Assembly (NCBI GenBank): GCA_947478455.1
Contig: CANJWR010000003.1
Coordinates: forward strand, 1 to 64,000
DNA length: 64,000 bases
Direction: 5' to 3'
Source: Beijerinckiaceae bacterium
Lineage (GTDB): Bacteria > Pseudomonadota > Alphaproteobacteria > Rhizobiales > Beijerinckiaceae
The notes beneath the pieces are model-generated. The model was not told where the DNA came from. It saw only the letters and a list, made by a program, of their open reading frames with translations, and ran no database searches. A program made the translations under genes and the position numbers. How positions within the stretch are numbered: the stretch's first letter is position 1; each line of letters starts with the position of its first letter. Below, in pieces: positions 1-10,626 of the stretch.

Positions 1-2584
1 CCCATATATTGTTGTCGCCCTTTTCCTGCGCGATCAGATTACGCATTTCGACAATCGACGCCCGCAACTTCTTGTCATCTGCGTGACTTGCCAATGATGC
101 TTTGACAATCTGCATCACTTCCGCAGCAAGAGATGGATCGCCCGCAATGACGTGTGCGCGCGTGATAGCCATGTGTTCCCAAGTCTCCGCCTCACTCTGC
201 TGGTAGTCGCGGAAACTTCTCAACTGCGTCGCCACGGGCCCCTTGCCGCCCGAGGGGCGCAAACGCATGTCGACTTCATAGAGCCTGCCTCGCCGGGTCG
301 CGACCGTAAGCGCTGAAACGAGGCGTTGTGTCAGACGTGTGTAGTAGGTTGTTCCGTGCAATGGCCGCGCACCGTTCGATTCAGGGCTCTCCTCGTCGAA
401 GTCATAAATCAGGATGAGATCAAGGTCTGATGATGCTGTCATCTCGCGCGATCCGAGTTTGCCCAGGGCCACAACGATACAGCGTCCGCCCGGAGCAACG
501 CCATGTTCTGCAGCGAAGGACTTTGCAACCCAATCGAGCGAAGCGCGCACAATCGCCGTAGCGAGCGCCGAAAACCCGCGCCCCGCATCGACAGGATCGA
601 TGATTTGCGACAGCGCCCGCAGGCCTATGAGAAACATTTCCTCCTGAGCAATGTCGCGAACTCCATCCAGAAATTCCTCCGTCGAGCGGGCGCTTGCGGC
701 AAGATTGGCAGTTCGTATTTCATACGTTGCTTCGTCGATTTTCCCGCGCACGAACGACGGATCTATGGCCGCATCAAGCACATGGGGCCGTTGCGCAATT
801 ACATTCGCCAGCCGCGGCGCGCCGCCCAGAACGTCCGAAAACAGATCGCGCACTTTGGCGTTCGATTTCAGGATCGTCATCAATTCGATGGCAGCCGGCA
901 TGCGGGTCAGCGCAGCGTCGAACGCCAAAAGCGCCGCATCAGGATCACCGCTTCCCGAGAAGGATTCCAGCAAGGCCGGAACCAGTTCGGTCAGGACCTC
1001 GCGTGCGCGCGCGCTCTGAACGGCAGATCGCCTGCCGAAGTGCCAGCCGCGAATTGTTTCGGCCGCCGCCGACGGATCCTGAAATCCAAGCTGGCGCAGG
1101 GTCTCGATGGTCTCCGGGTCGTCCGTGACGCCAGTGAAGACCAGACTTCCCTTCTGAGCATCGAGTCCGGGCGCGTGTTCGAACAAACGAGCATAGTGCT
1201 TTTCGACGCGCCGCAACTGCGCCGACATTTCGGCTTCAAATTTCTTGAGGTTCGGATAGCCGCAGAACTTTGCAAAGGCATTCAGCGCATCAATATCAGC
1301 CGGCAAGCGCTGTGTCTGTTCGTCCGCAATCATCTGCAGTCGATGCTCTATCTTGCGGAGATAGAGATAAGATTGCGTGAGATCCTCAACCGCGTCCGCT
1401 GTCACCCAGCCATCGCGATGTAACTCCTGAAGCATGTCGAGTGTGCGCGATCCGCGAAGCTGAGGGCGGCGTCCACCAAAAATGAGTTGCTGGGTCTGCA
1501 CGAAAAACTCGACTTCGCGAATGCCGCCGCGTCCCAGTTTCACATCGTGCCCGGCGACAGCCACTTCCGCGTGGCCCCGGACGCTGTGAATCTGTCGCTT
1601 CATCGCATGAATGTCGGCGATGGCCGCATAGTCGAAGTATTTGCGCCAGATGAATGGCGCGAGTCCCTTCAGGAAGTTTGCGCCAAGATCGAGTTCGCCC
1701 GCAACCGGGCGGGCCTTTATGAGCGCCGCACGTTCCCAGTTCTGACCAAGCGTTTCGTAATAGTTCTCTGCTGCCGGCAACGAAATCGCGACCGATGTAG
1801 AACCGGGATCAGGCCGCAAACGCAGATCGACGCGCAACACGTAGCCGTCGGCGGTGCGTTCCTGCAGCAGGCGCGCGATGCGTCGCGTAATTTGGATGAA
1901 AAGCTGCGCAGCGTTGACGCCTTCCGGAATGGCGGTCGTTTCCGGGTCGAAGAAGACGATGAGATCAACATCACTCGAATAGTTTAATTCGCAGGCGCCG
2001 TGCTTGCCCATCGCCAGAACAACCAAGCCACAATGCTGCTGAGGATTGTCCGGATTTTCGATCCTGAATTTTCCGGCAGCGACTGCCTCTCGCAGCAACC
2101 AGGAGAGACTGCAACTCATCACATGGTCGGCGAACTCGGCCAGCGCGCCGGTGACCTTCGGCACATCCCATATGCCGCCGATGTCTGCGAGCGCGATCAG
2201 AAGCGCCGCCTCCTGCTTGGCAAGTCGAAGCGCCGTCATGATGGCGGCTTCGTCTTCAGACGCCTCGCAGGCGATACGACAGGTTTCGAGACAGGCGCTC
2301 AGCGCGGCTTCCGGGGGAGCCTGCAACAGTCGCGCAAGGCGGTCCGGGTTAATGGTGATCAGATGCCAGAGGTACGAAGAGTGATCCGCGATTCCGCCGA
2401 TCAGTTTCTCAACGGAAGGTTCCGCGAGAAGCGAAGGCAAGGCGGATTCTTCGCCAGCGTCTACCTTGAGATCAGCAAGTCGTCGGCGCGCGTTTGCGGT
2501 GCTTGACGGGCGCGGCGCGGCGACAATCCGTTCTGCAAGCGAGCCTTCAGGATTTCTGGTTGTTTCCCGGTCTGCTTTCGTCAT
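1..2584 (-). CDS. glnE: Bifunctional glutamine synthetase adenylyltransferase/deadenylyltransferase (partial, C-terminus beyond window start)
   Basis: Open minus-strand frame from ATG at 2584 running off the window edge (not in the ORF track). Translation has GlnE hallmarks: ..GKHGACELNYSSDVDLIVFFD.., ..VKLGRGGIREVEFFVQTQQL.., ..VALGKLGSREMTASSDLDLILIYDFD.. Confidence 0.95.
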   Translation of the reverse strand, partial: MTKADRETTRNPEGSLAERIVAAPRPSSTANARRRLADLKVDAGEESALPSLLAEPSVEKLIGGIADHSSYLWHLITINPDRLARLLQAPPEAALSACLETCRIACEASEDEAAIMTALRLAKQEAALLIALADIGGIWDVPKVTGALAEFADHVMSCSLSWLLREAVAAGKFRIENPDNPQQHCGLVVLAMGKHGACELNYSSDVDLIVFFDPETTAIPEGVNAAQLFIQITRRIARLLQERTADGYVLRVDLRLRPDPGSTSVAISLPAAENYYETLGQNWERAALIKARPVAGELDLGANFLKGLAPFIWRKYFDYAAIADIHAMKRQIHSVRGHAEVAVAGHDVKLGRGGIREVEFFVQTQQLIFGGRRPQLRGSRTLDMLQELHRDGWVTADAVEDLTQSYLYLRKIEHRLQMIADEQTQRLPADIDALNAFAKFCGYPNLKKFEAEMSAQLRRVEKHYARLFEHAPGLDAQKGSLVFTGVTDDPETIETLRQLGFQDPSAAAETIRGWHFGRRSAVQSARAREVLTELVPALLESFSGSGDPDAALLAFDAALTRMPAAIELMTILKSNAKVRDLFSDVLGGAPRLANVIAQRPHVLDAAIDPSFVRGKIDEATYEIRTANLAASARSTEEFLDGVRDIAQEEMFLIGLRALSQIIDPVDAGRGFSALATAIVRASLDWVAKSFAAEHGVAPGGRCIVVALGKLGSREMTASSDLDLILIYDFDEESPESNGARPLHGTTYYTRLTQRLVSALTVATRRGRLYEVDMRLRPSGGKGPVATQLRSFRDYQQSEAETWEHMAITRAHVIAGDPSLAAEVMQIVKASLASHADDKKLRASIVEMRNLIAQEKGDNNIW

Positions 2585-4124
2585 TCTGCAACAACGTTCC
2601 CTGCCCTGCCTCCATTGGCAGTCCCGGAACATAAGTCGTGTTAGCGACTGCGGGAAGCGCTATAACGACGCGGAGGCCGGGCGAATTGTCCTCCAGGCGC
2701 AATTCGCCATGGTGCAGTTGCGCAACCGCGGAGGCCAGGGAAAGGCCGAGGCCAGAGCCGGGCCTAGATCGCGATCCTTCCAGTCGGACGAAACGGCCAA
2801 TCACCCGTTCGCGGTCAGCTGTAGCGATGCCAGGACCACTGTCGGAGACTTCGATTTCTATCCTGTCGCCGACACGTCGCGCGCCGACTGTCACAACATT
2901 ACTTTTGGCAATCGTGGCGGCATTAACTGAGGGAGCGTCAGAACCGCCCGAGAGTTTCGGCAGATCTGGTTGGGCGCCATATTTCAAAGCATTGTCAATG
3001 AGGTTGGCGAGCGCCTGCCCGATCAGTTCGCGGTTTCCGTTGACCATAAGTCGCTGATCGACTGCGACACGCAGCTCCATGCCGCCTTCTTCTGCTGCGG
3101 GCTCATAGAGCTCGCTCAAGTCTTGCGCTACCGAGGCTACATCAAAAATCCGCATCGCCCGCCGGTCTGTTCCGGCCTCGGCGCGGGCAATCATCAGCAA
3201 CGCGTTGAAAATTCGGATAAGATTGTCTGACTCATCGATCATCGTTTCAAGAGTGGCGCGATAGTCGTCAGGAGTGACCGCAATACGCAAGGCCTCTTCG
3301 GCGCGATTGCGAAGGCGCGTCAGCGGTGTTTTGAGATCATGGGCTATGTTGTCAGAGACTTCGCGCAGGCCGTTCATCAACTCGGAAATGCGCTCAAGCA
3401 TCGAATTGAGATTTTGCGCAAGGCGATCGAGTTCGTCGTTGCTGCCCGCAATGGGCAATCGACCGCTGAGATCGCCGCTCATGATCTGTTGCGCAGAGGC
3501 GTTCATGGCGTCGACGCGGCGCAGAACCCTGCGGGCGACAAAGATGCCGCCGAGCGTGCCGATCACTGTCAGCCAGATCAACGACGTTGTGAGCGCCCGC
3601 ACCATCACGTCGTTGATGGTTTCCCGATCTTCGAGATCGCGCCCTACGAGAAGGCGAAATCGGCCCGGAAGGACAAAGATGCGCGCAAGGGCGCGGCGTC
3701 TGGAATCAATATCGCCTAGACGCTGGTAGCTGCTTTCCACAACGCCCGGCCGTTGCAATACGCCTGCCGGAAGGCTTGCGACATTGCCCGCAATGGTCTC
3801 GCCCACAAAGGTCGTCACCAGATAGAGTGAAGCGCCGGGCTGGCGTGCGCGACGCTCGACGACATCCACAAGGGCCCGAATGCCACCCTGCGCATATTGT
3901 TCAGAAAGACCGGCAATTTCGGCCTCGATGGTCGACGCAATTTGTTCGTCGACGAGTTTCTTGACGTTCCACGCCACCCAGCCCATGACGGCGCCGGCGC
4001 TGATCGCCGAGATCAGCAAATAAGCGAGGGACAGCTTGAACGCTGTCGTGCGGAGGAGTTTACCGAGCGCCGTCACGGACCATGTATCCAGCGCCCCGAA
4101 TGGTATGCAGCAATGGGAGATCAA
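2547..4124 (-). CDS. Sensor histidine kinase (HAMP + HisKA + HATPase)
   Basis: ORF with HAMP-like region, H-box DNIAHDLKTPLTRLRNR, N-box ANLIDNALKYG, G-box GSGLGLSLASAVAQLHHG; overlaps the upstream response regulator, so the true start may be a later GTG. Confidence 0.9.
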   Translation of the reverse strand: MISHCCIPFGALDTWSVTALGKLLRTTAFKLSLAYLLISAISAGAVMGWVAWNVKKLVDEQIASTIEAEIAGLSEQYAQGGIRALVDVVERRARQPGASLYLVTTFVGETIAGNVASLPAGVLQRPGVVESSYQRLGDIDSRRRALARIFVLPGRFRLLVGRDLEDRETINDVMVRALTTSLIWLTVIGTLGGIFVARRVLRRVDAMNASAQQIMSGDLSGRLPIAGSNDELDRLAQNLNSMLERISELMNGLREVSDNIAHDLKTPLTRLRNRAEEALRIAVTPDDYRATLETMIDESDNLIRIFNALLMIARAEAGTDRRAMRIFDVASVAQDLSELYEPAAEEGGMELRVAVDQRLMVNGNRELIGQALANLIDNALKYGAQPDLPKLSGGSDAPSVNAATIAKSNVVTVGARRVGDRIEIEVSDSGPGIATADRERVIGRFVRLEGSRSRPGSGLGLSLASAVAQLHHGELRLEDNSPGLRVVIALPAVANTTYVPGLPMEAGQGTLLQNDESRPGNNQKS

Positions 4125-4752
4125 AGCCCTTGTCGATTTTCGATCTCAGGCGCGAGATATGAACATCGATGACATTTGTCTGCGGATCGAAATGATAATC
4201 CCAGACATTTTCCAGCAGCATGGTCCGGGTGACGACCTGACCAGCGTGCTTCATCAAATATTCGAGCAGACGAAACTCGCGCGGTTGAAGAACGATCTCC
4301 TTGCCGCTGCGTGTGAGCTTGTGGGCCAGCCGGTCGAGTTCGAGATCTGCCACACGATAATGAGTTGTCTCGCCAGCGCTTGCTCCACGTCGGCGGGCCA
4401 GCACCTCGACGCGCGCCAGCAGTTCGGAGAAAGCATAAGGCTTGGCGAGATAGTCATCGCCGCCGGCCCTCAATCCCTTGACGCGGTCATCCACCTGACC
4501 GAGCGCCGACAGGATCAACACCGGCGTCTCAATCTTCTGTTCGCGCAATCCGCCGATCAGCGAGAGCCCATCCAGACGCGGCAACATCCGGTCGACGATC
4601 AGTACGTCGTATTCATTTTCTCTGGCCAGCGCATAGCCATCAAGTCCGTCTGCCGCATGGTCGACCGTATGGCCGGATTCGCGGAAGGCCTTGACCAGAT
4701 AGGCGGCGGCGTCTCGGTCATCTTCAATGATCAGAATGCGCATGTCGGACAT
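4060..4752 (-). CDS. OmpR-family response regulator
   Basis: MRILIIEDDRDAAAYLVKAFRESGH..DVLIVDRMLPRLDGLSL receiver plus winged-helix C-terminal domain; paired with adjacent histidine kinase. Confidence 0.93.
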   Translation of the reverse strand: MSDMRILIIEDDRDAAAYLVKAFRESGHTVDHAADGLDGYALARENEYDVLIVDRMLPRLDGLSLIGGLREQKIETPVLILSALGQVDDRVKGLRAGGDDYLAKPYAFSELLARVEVLARRRGASAGETTHYRVADLELDRLAHKLTRSGKEIVLQPREFRLLEYLMKHAGQVVTRTMLLENVWDYHFDPQTNVIDVHISRLRSKIDKGFDLPLLHTIRGAGYMVRDGAR

Positions 4753-4772
4753 CTTAGCCGGTCCTTGCAGAA

Positions 4773-4804
4773 AACGGCAGGCCGGGGGGCGCCGGCCTGC
4801 CGTT
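4773..4804 (-). terminator. Rho-independent terminator downstream of the DegP-like gene
   Basis: Perfect 12-bp inverted repeat ACGGCAGGCCGG-ggggcg-CCGGCCTGCCGT, followed on the minus strand by a TTTT run. Confidence 0.75.
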
Positions 4805-4853
4805 CTGCGTCTGGAGGCGAGGGGGAGCCGGCTCCAGGTTGTTCATCGGGAGA

Positions 4854-6428
4854 TCAGGACAGTGGATTGACCGCCAGAGCCACGAAGCGGGTCGAGTCGG
4901 CCGACTTCACGCGCAACAGAACAGCCTTGCGGCCATCCTTTTTGGCCTGATCCAGCGCGCGGGTCACGTCAGCCGGGCGGGATACTGCCTGTCCGGCCGC
5001 CTCCAGAATAACGTCGCCGGCGCGGAGGCCCTTCTGGGCCGCGGGGCCGTCTGCTGTCACATCGGAGACCACGACACCGTCACGACCTGCGCCGGCCACC
5101 TGCGCAGCAGGCGCCAGCGTCATGCCGTAACGAGCCAATGAATCGCCGCGCTGGGCATTATTTCGCTGGGGCGCAGCGTCGGCGCGTTGTTCGTTCGGCA
5201 AAACGCCTAACTGGACACCGATGGTTTTTTCCGACCCGTCGCGAACAACCGTCACGTCGATCTTCTTTTCTGGACCGAAGCTTGCGATCTTGCGCGAAAG
5301 TTCGCGCGGACCGTCGATCCTGTCGCCGTTGACGGCGGTGATCACATCGCCGGAGCGAAGTCCTGCTGCGGCAGCCGGAGCTCCCTTCTGGGCTTCAGCG
5401 ACCAGCGCGCCCTTTTCACTTTTCAGCGAGAGCGAGTCGGCGATTTCGGCCGTCACTGGCTGAATCTGAACGCCAAGCCAGCCGCGCGCCACGCTGCCCT
5501 TGTCGTGTAACGAGGCGATCACGTCTTTCGCGACTTCTGCCGGAATGGCGAAGCCAATGCCGACGCCGCCGCCCGACGGCGAGTAGATCGCAGTGTTGAC
5601 GCCGACGACCTGACCCTGCGCGTTGAAAGTCGGGCCGCCAGAATTGCCGCGGTTCACCGGCGCATCGATCTGCAGGTAGTCGTCATAGGGGCCCGAACCG
5701 ATGTCGCGACCACGAGCCGACACGATGCCGGCCGTCACGGTGCCGCCAAGACCGAAGGGGTTGCCGACCGCGATCACCCATTCGCCGACGCGCGGGCTTT
5801 TCGCAGCAAAATCGACGAACTTGTAGGTTCCGCTGTCCTTGATCTTGAGCAGCGCGAGATCGGTCTTGGGGTCAGTTCCGACGACTGTGGCGGCGACGGT
5901 CTTGCCGTCGTCGAACGTCAGGGAGACTTCCGTCGCCTTGTCGACCACATGGTTGTTGGTGACCACATAGCCGTCAGCCGAAATAACGAAGCCCGAGCCC
6001 TGCGCCATGCCGGTGCGGGGACGCGCCTGAGGCTGCGACGGAGAATTGCCGTTACCGTTCTCCTCGCCGAAGCGGCGAAAGAAGCGTTCGAGCGGGTCGC
6101 CTGGCTCGAACTGGGGCAGGCCCGGACGACCGCTGGCGACCTGCCGGTCTTCGACGATCTTCACCTTGACGGAAACAACTGCGCCGCGAACCTGATCAAC
6201 CACATCCGCAAAGGACGGCGCCGCGATGGCGGAAGCGTTCTGTGCATGGGCCGCATTCGGACCCGAAAGGATGGGGGAAAGGTTGGAATAGCCGGACACA
6301 CCACCGACCGCGATGACGGCAGCCGCTCCGAGCAGGGCATAACGCAACGAGTGATGACGTGACCGCGAAGTTTCGCCGGTCGTGTTCTGGCTGGGGAGGT
6401 TCTTGAGCGAAGACATTCGGTTCTCCAT
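4854..6428 (-). CDS. Do/DegP-type periplasmic serine endoprotease (trypsin-like + 2 PDZ)
   Basis: TNNHVVD, DLALLKI, GNSGGPTFN catalytic motifs; two PDZ-like regions (GWLGVQIQPV.., LRAGDVILEAAGQ..); N-terminal membrane/signal segment. Confidence 0.93.
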   Translation of the reverse strand: MENRMSSLKNLPSQNTTGETSRSRHHSLRYALLGAAAVIAVGGVSGYSNLSPILSGPNAAHAQNASAIAAPSFADVVDQVRGAVVSVKVKIVEDRQVASGRPGLPQFEPGDPLERFFRRFGEENGNGNSPSQPQARPRTGMAQGSGFVISADGYVVTNNHVVDKATEVSLTFDDGKTVAATVVGTDPKTDLALLKIKDSGTYKFVDFAAKSPRVGEWVIAVGNPFGLGGTVTAGIVSARGRDIGSGPYDDYLQIDAPVNRGNSGGPTFNAQGQVVGVNTAIYSPSGGGVGIGFAIPAEVAKDVIASLHDKGSVARGWLGVQIQPVTAEIADSLSLKSEKGALVAEAQKGAPAAAAGLRSGDVITAVNGDRIDGPRELSRKIASFGPEKKIDVTVVRDGSEKTIGVQLGVLPNEQRADAAPQRNNAQRGDSLARYGMTLAPAAQVAGAGRDGVVVSDVTADGPAAQKGLRAGDVILEAAGQAVSRPADVTRALDQAKKDGRKAVLLRVKSADSTRFVALAVNPLS

Positions 6429-6516
6429 CGCGACTTGCGGAACGCATCGCGTCCGCTGTGATGGAGAACATGGGGTAGCAGCCTTTACGCCGCAATTTCC
6501 GCAAGATGAAATCTTG

Positions 6517-6999
6517 TTAATGTGGCGAGACGCTATCTCGTTCGAGAATGTCCGATAGTCGCGCCTTTTCGCTTTCGCTCAACTCTGGCGACTGGACAAT
6601 CGCCGCAAGCCGACGCTGGCGCATCGACGACAGGACTGCGGCGCCACCCGCCAGCAAGACCAGCAATGGCGTCATCCACAACAGCAGCGTCGCCAGTTTG
6701 AACGGCGGCTTGAGCAGAATAAAGTCGCCATAGCGCTGCACCAGATAGGTGCGGATGGCGTCGTCGCTGTCGCCTGCGGTAAGCCGTTCCCGCACGATCA
6801 ACCGGAGATCTTTCGCCAGCGGGGCCTGCGAATCGTCGATGGACTGATTTTGACAAACCAGACAGCGAAGCTCGGACGAGAGATCGCGCGCTCGGGCTTC
6901 CAGCGCCGGATCGGGCAGGATTTCGCCGGGCTCGACCGCGAGGCCGACGCCAGGGAACGCCAGCAGCAGAGCGAGAATGAAAAGACGCAAGCGCTGCAT
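6517..6999 (-). CDS. ccmH: Cytochrome c-type biogenesis protein CcmH/CycL
   Basis: LRCLVCQNQSIDDSQAPLAKDLR (LRCxxC motif) and C-terminal TM segment. Confidence 0.95.
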   Translation of the reverse strand: MQRLRLFILALLLAFPGVGLAVEPGEILPDPALEARARDLSSELRCLVCQNQSIDDSQAPLAKDLRLIVRERLTAGDSDDAIRTYLVQRYGDFILLKPPFKLATLLLWMTPLLVLLAGGAAVLSSMRQRRLAAIVQSPELSESEKARLSDILERDSVSPH

Positions 7000-7001
7000 G
7001 A

Positions 7002-8990
7002 CTATTCCGCCGGAACGGAGCCCGGAGCGGATGCGGGCTTGCGCTGCGCGCGGCGCGCAACGCCAATCCGCAATCTCCGGTCGCTCAGGGACAACAGACC
7101 ACCAAAGGACATCACGAGCGCGCCAAGCCAGATCAACGACACGAGCGGCTTCCAGTAAAGCCGCGCATCAAGAGAGCCGTCAGGGTTTTGCTCGGAAACG
7201 GTGACATAGACCTGACCGAACGAGAGCGTCGAAATTCCGGCTTCGCTCGTCGCCATCTGGCGCGTCGAGAAAAGGCGGCGCGCTGGCTCGATCTCCGCCA
7301 CGAGGCGGTTGCCGTCGCGGATTTCGGTATGAACGACGAGCGCCTTGAAATTCGATCCGTCGCGCGGTTCGAAACTCTTGACGACGAGGCTCCATGGCCC
7401 GAGCGCAATCTGGTCACCGGGACGGATCGTCTGAACTTTTTCGATGCCCCAGCCGGTCGCAGCAAGCCCGAGCAGCGTCAGTCCGACGCCTGCGTGCGCA
7501 ACTGCTGTGCCCCATGCCGAACGGGGCAAACCGGTCGCACGGGCCAACATGACTCCGGCGCTGGCGCCACGCACAAAAATGCGTCCGGCAACATCGACGA
7601 ATGAACCAACAACCAGATAAATCGCAAGCGCGGCCGCAATAGCCGCCAGAAAGGGTTCGCCGCGCCAGGCGGCCAGAGCCAGCCCGCCGATGCAGCCAAG
7701 CGCCACTGCGAATGTCAGACGTTGCGCTGCGCCGAGGAGATCGCCGCGCTTCCACGACAGCAATTGTCCGATCGGCATCGCGAGAAAGATCGGGATGAAT
7801 AATGGTCCGAACGTCATGTTGAAAAACGGCGGGCCGACTGAGATTTTTTCTTCTGTGAGCGCTTCAAGCGCCAGCGGATAAAGCGTGCCTATGAAGACCG
7901 TTGCGCAACTCGTCGTCAGCAGGAGATTGTTGAGGACCATCGCGCCTTCGCGCGAAATCGGCGCGAAGATTCCACCCGTCCGCAAGGCCGAAGCGCGGAA
8001 TGCGAACAGCGCCAGCGAACCGCCGATGAAGAACACCAGAATCAGCAGAATGAATACGCCGCGCGTCGGGTCGGTCGCAAATGCATGGACCGACGTGAGC
8101 ACGCCCGAGCGCACGAGGAACGTTCCGAGCAACGACAGTGAAAACGCCAGAATGGCGAGAAAGATCGTCCAGACCTTCAGGGCGTCGCGCTTTTCCATCA
8201 CGCTTGCGGAATGCAACAACGCGGTCGCCGCAAGCCACGGCATGAGCGAGGAGTTCTCGACCGGATCCCAGAACCAGAAACCGCCCCACCCAAGCGTGTA
8301 ATAGGCCCAGTACGAGCCCATCGCGATTCCCAGCGTCAGGAATATCCAGGCGATCAGAGTCCATGGCCGCACAAACCGCGCCCACGAGGCGTCGATCCTG
8401 CCTGCCAACAAAGCCGCCGCAGCGAAAGAGAAGGTCATCGAGAGACCAACATAGCCGAGATAAAGTAGCGGTGGGTGGATCGCCAGACCGGGATCCTGCA
8501 GGATCGGATTCAGATCCTGTCCTTCGATCGGCGGACGCGCCAGCCGCGCAAATGGATTGGACGTCAACAGAATGAACAGAAGGAACGCCGAGCCGATCCA
8601 GCCCTGAACCGACAGGGTCAGTGCGCGAAGATCGGATGGCATGCCGCGCGAAAAAATCGCCATGGACGCGCCGAAAACGCCGAGGATCAGAACCCACAGA
8701 AGCATCGAACCTTCGTGGTTCCCCCAGACGCCAGAGATTTTATAGATCATCGGCTTCGTCGAGTGCGAATTCTCGACGACGTTTAGCAACGAAAAATCGG
8801 ACGCCACATGCGCCCACGTGAGGGATGCAAAAGAAATGGAGATGAGCACAAACTGCATAATCGCCACGGGCGGAGCGATGGCCATAAGGCCGGGTTCGCG
8901 CCTCAGCCCGCCATAAAGCGGCAGGAGCGACTGTATGATGCTCAGCGCCAGAGCCAGAACGAGCGCGTAATGTCCGGTTTCGACGATCAT
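7002..8990 (-). CDS. ccmF: Heme lyase CcmF/NrfE family
   Basis: Multi-TM protein with WGGFWFWDPVENSSLMPWL and HPPLLYLGYVG motifs. Confidence 0.97.
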   Translation of the reverse strand: MIVETGHYALVLALALSIIQSLLPLYGGLRREPGLMAIAPPVAIMQFVLISISFASLTWAHVASDFSLLNVVENSHSTKPMIYKISGVWGNHEGSMLLWVLILGVFGASMAIFSRGMPSDLRALTLSVQGWIGSAFLLFILLTSNPFARLARPPIEGQDLNPILQDPGLAIHPPLLYLGYVGLSMTFSFAAAALLAGRIDASWARFVRPWTLIAWIFLTLGIAMGSYWAYYTLGWGGFWFWDPVENSSLMPWLAATALLHSASVMEKRDALKVWTIFLAILAFSLSLLGTFLVRSGVLTSVHAFATDPTRGVFILLILVFFIGGSLALFAFRASALRTGGIFAPISREGAMVLNNLLLTTSCATVFIGTLYPLALEALTEEKISVGPPFFNMTFGPLFIPIFLAMPIGQLLSWKRGDLLGAAQRLTFAVALGCIGGLALAAWRGEPFLAAIAAALAIYLVVGSFVDVAGRIFVRGASAGVMLARATGLPRSAWGTAVAHAGVGLTLLGLAATGWGIEKVQTIRPGDQIALGPWSLVVKSFEPRDGSNFKALVVHTEIRDGNRLVAEIEPARRLFSTRQMATSEAGISTLSFGQVYVTVSEQNPDGSLDARLYWKPLVSLIWLGALVMSFGGLLSLSDRRLRIGVARRAQRKPASAPGSVPAE

Positions 8991-9014
8991 TGACGCTTCC
9001 TCAAAAACGCTTCG

Positions 9015-9482
9015 TCATGGCCGCGCCGGCGAAGACTTGGACGAGGGCTCGGCCCCCTGCCAGACGCCCTGCTTTTTCAAGCTGTCAGCGACTTCCCGTG
9101 GCATGTAGTTTTCATCGTGCTTGGCGAGGACGCTGTCTGCGCGCAATCGGCTCGGCGCTTCGATCACGCCCTCGACCACCACGCCCTGCCCTTCGCGGAA
9201 CAGGTCGGGCACGATGCCCGTATAGGTCACGGCCACGTCCTTGTTGGTGTCGGTCACGGCAAAAGTGATGGTCTTCGCATCGGGCTTGATGACCGAGCCC
9301 TCCTTCACAAGGCCGCCGATCCGCAGACGCGCGCCCGCCGACAATGGACGTTCGGCGACTTCGGTGGGCGTCATGAACAGCGAGACGCTGCCGCGCAGCG
9401 CGAACAGTGTCAGCCCTGCCGCGCAGGCCACCACCGCCAGCGCTATTCCGATCAACATGAGACGTCGGCCCTTGCGGGACAT
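9015..9482 (-). CDS. ccmE: Cytochrome c maturation protein CcmE (heme chaperone)
   Basis: VLAKHDENYMPREV heme-binding motif; N-terminal TM; between ccmF and ccmI. Confidence 0.97.
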   Translation of the reverse strand: MSRKGRRLMLIGIALAVVACAAGLTLFALRGSVSLFMTPTEVAERPLSAGARLRIGGLVKEGSVIKPDAKTITFAVTDTNKDVAVTYTGIVPDLFREGQGVVVEGVIEAPSRLRADSVLAKHDENYMPREVADSLKKQGVWQGAEPSSKSSPARP

Positions 9483-9483
9483 T

Positions 9484-10584
9484 CTAGCCTCCTAGACCCA
9501 ATTCGCGGGCCAGCGCATCGAGCTGCGCCAATCCGGCGGGGTCGGTTGCAAAACTCTTTCGCGCATCCGCCAACGCTGCAGCGGCGCGGTCCTTCTCGTT
9601 CAGCACCACATAGGCGCGCACAATCCGTAGCCAACCTTCAAGGTCGGCACCGTTCTGCGACAGTTTCGCCGCCAGGCCTTCAACCATGTTGCGGATAGCC
9701 GCAACCCGCTCCTGAGGCGGCAAAGCCGCAATCGCGCCACCCGCCGAAACGTCAGGCGCAACGCCCGAAATTGCGCCCAGACGTTTTCTCACCATCTCGG
9801 CCCAGTCGGCATTGGGTGGAGCTTTCGCCAGAAGATTGCCCCAAGTCTCGCGCGCCTTGTCCAGATCACCGCGCTGTTCAGCGGCGAGGCCCAGAAAGAA
9901 CTGAGGCTGTGGCATTTCCGGGGCGGCGGCGGCGGCCTGCTCAAACGCTTTTTCTGCCTCGGGCGACACCTTGCCGTTCGCCGCATAAACAAGCGCTTCG
10001 CCGAGCGCATCATACTTCTGGGCTGAGCCGCCAGTCAGGCGGATGGTATTAACCAAAGCCTTGGCGGCGTCTGCGGCGCGGCCAAGCCTCATATAGACCG
10101 GCGCCACCAGTTCATAGCCCCGGGCGTCGTCTGGGTTTTGGGCCAGATGCTTTTCGATCTGCGCCAATGCGGCGTTAATGTCCATTTGTTCCGGCGGAGC
10201 CGCTAGCCGCGCCGTCAGCGGCTGATCGGGCACACCCGGATTGCCGATTAGCCGATAGAGGCCTAGCCCAATCCCCGGCACCAAAATGAGAGCAGCAACA
10301 ATAGCAACACGCGAAGCCAGCTTCGATTGAGGTCGGGCTTCAGTGGCTCCTGCCAGGGCTATTAGCCGGCGGGCCGCCTCGGCCTTCGACAAAGCAGCGT
10401 CTTCCGGCGTCATCAGGCCACGTTCGACGTCGCGGGCAATTTCCTCAGATTGGGAGTTGAAGAAGGCGACTTCGCTTTCAGCGCGATCGACGCCGCGACC
10501 GGCCCGCAAGAGAGGCCAGAGGACGCTCAACAGGGCAAGGCCGGTCAGTGCTGCGAAAACAACCCAAAGCATGGGCGGGTTCAT
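9484..10584 (-). CDS. ccmI: Cytochrome c-type biogenesis protein CcmI/CycH
   Basis: N-terminal TM segment and TPR-like C-terminus; adjacent to ccmE-ccmF-ccmH. Confidence 0.9.
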   Translation of the reverse strand: MNPPMLWVVFAALTGLALLSVLWPLLRAGRGVDRAESEVAFFNSQSEEIARDVERGLMTPEDAALSKAEAARRLIALAGATEARPQSKLASRVAIVAALILVPGIGLGLYRLIGNPGVPDQPLTARLAAPPEQMDINAALAQIEKHLAQNPDDARGYELVAPVYMRLGRAADAAKALVNTIRLTGGSAQKYDALGEALVYAANGKVSPEAEKAFEQAAAAAPEMPQPQFFLGLAAEQRGDLDKARETWGNLLAKAPPNADWAEMVRKRLGAISGVAPDVSAGGAIAALPPQERVAAIRNMVEGLAAKLSQNGADLEGWLRIVRAYVVLNEKDRAAAALADARKSFATDPAGLAQLDALARELGLGG

Positions 10585-10626
10585 ACCTGTTCCGGAGACG
10601 GTTTGGAATGGCTCATGCCATCAAAC

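Noticed and set aside
503-1423. 306-aa plus-strand ORF and several overlapping plus ORFs in the first 2.5 kb
   Set aside because: Antisense to glnE, whose minus-strand frame is open and clearly conserved; high-GC shadow ORFs.
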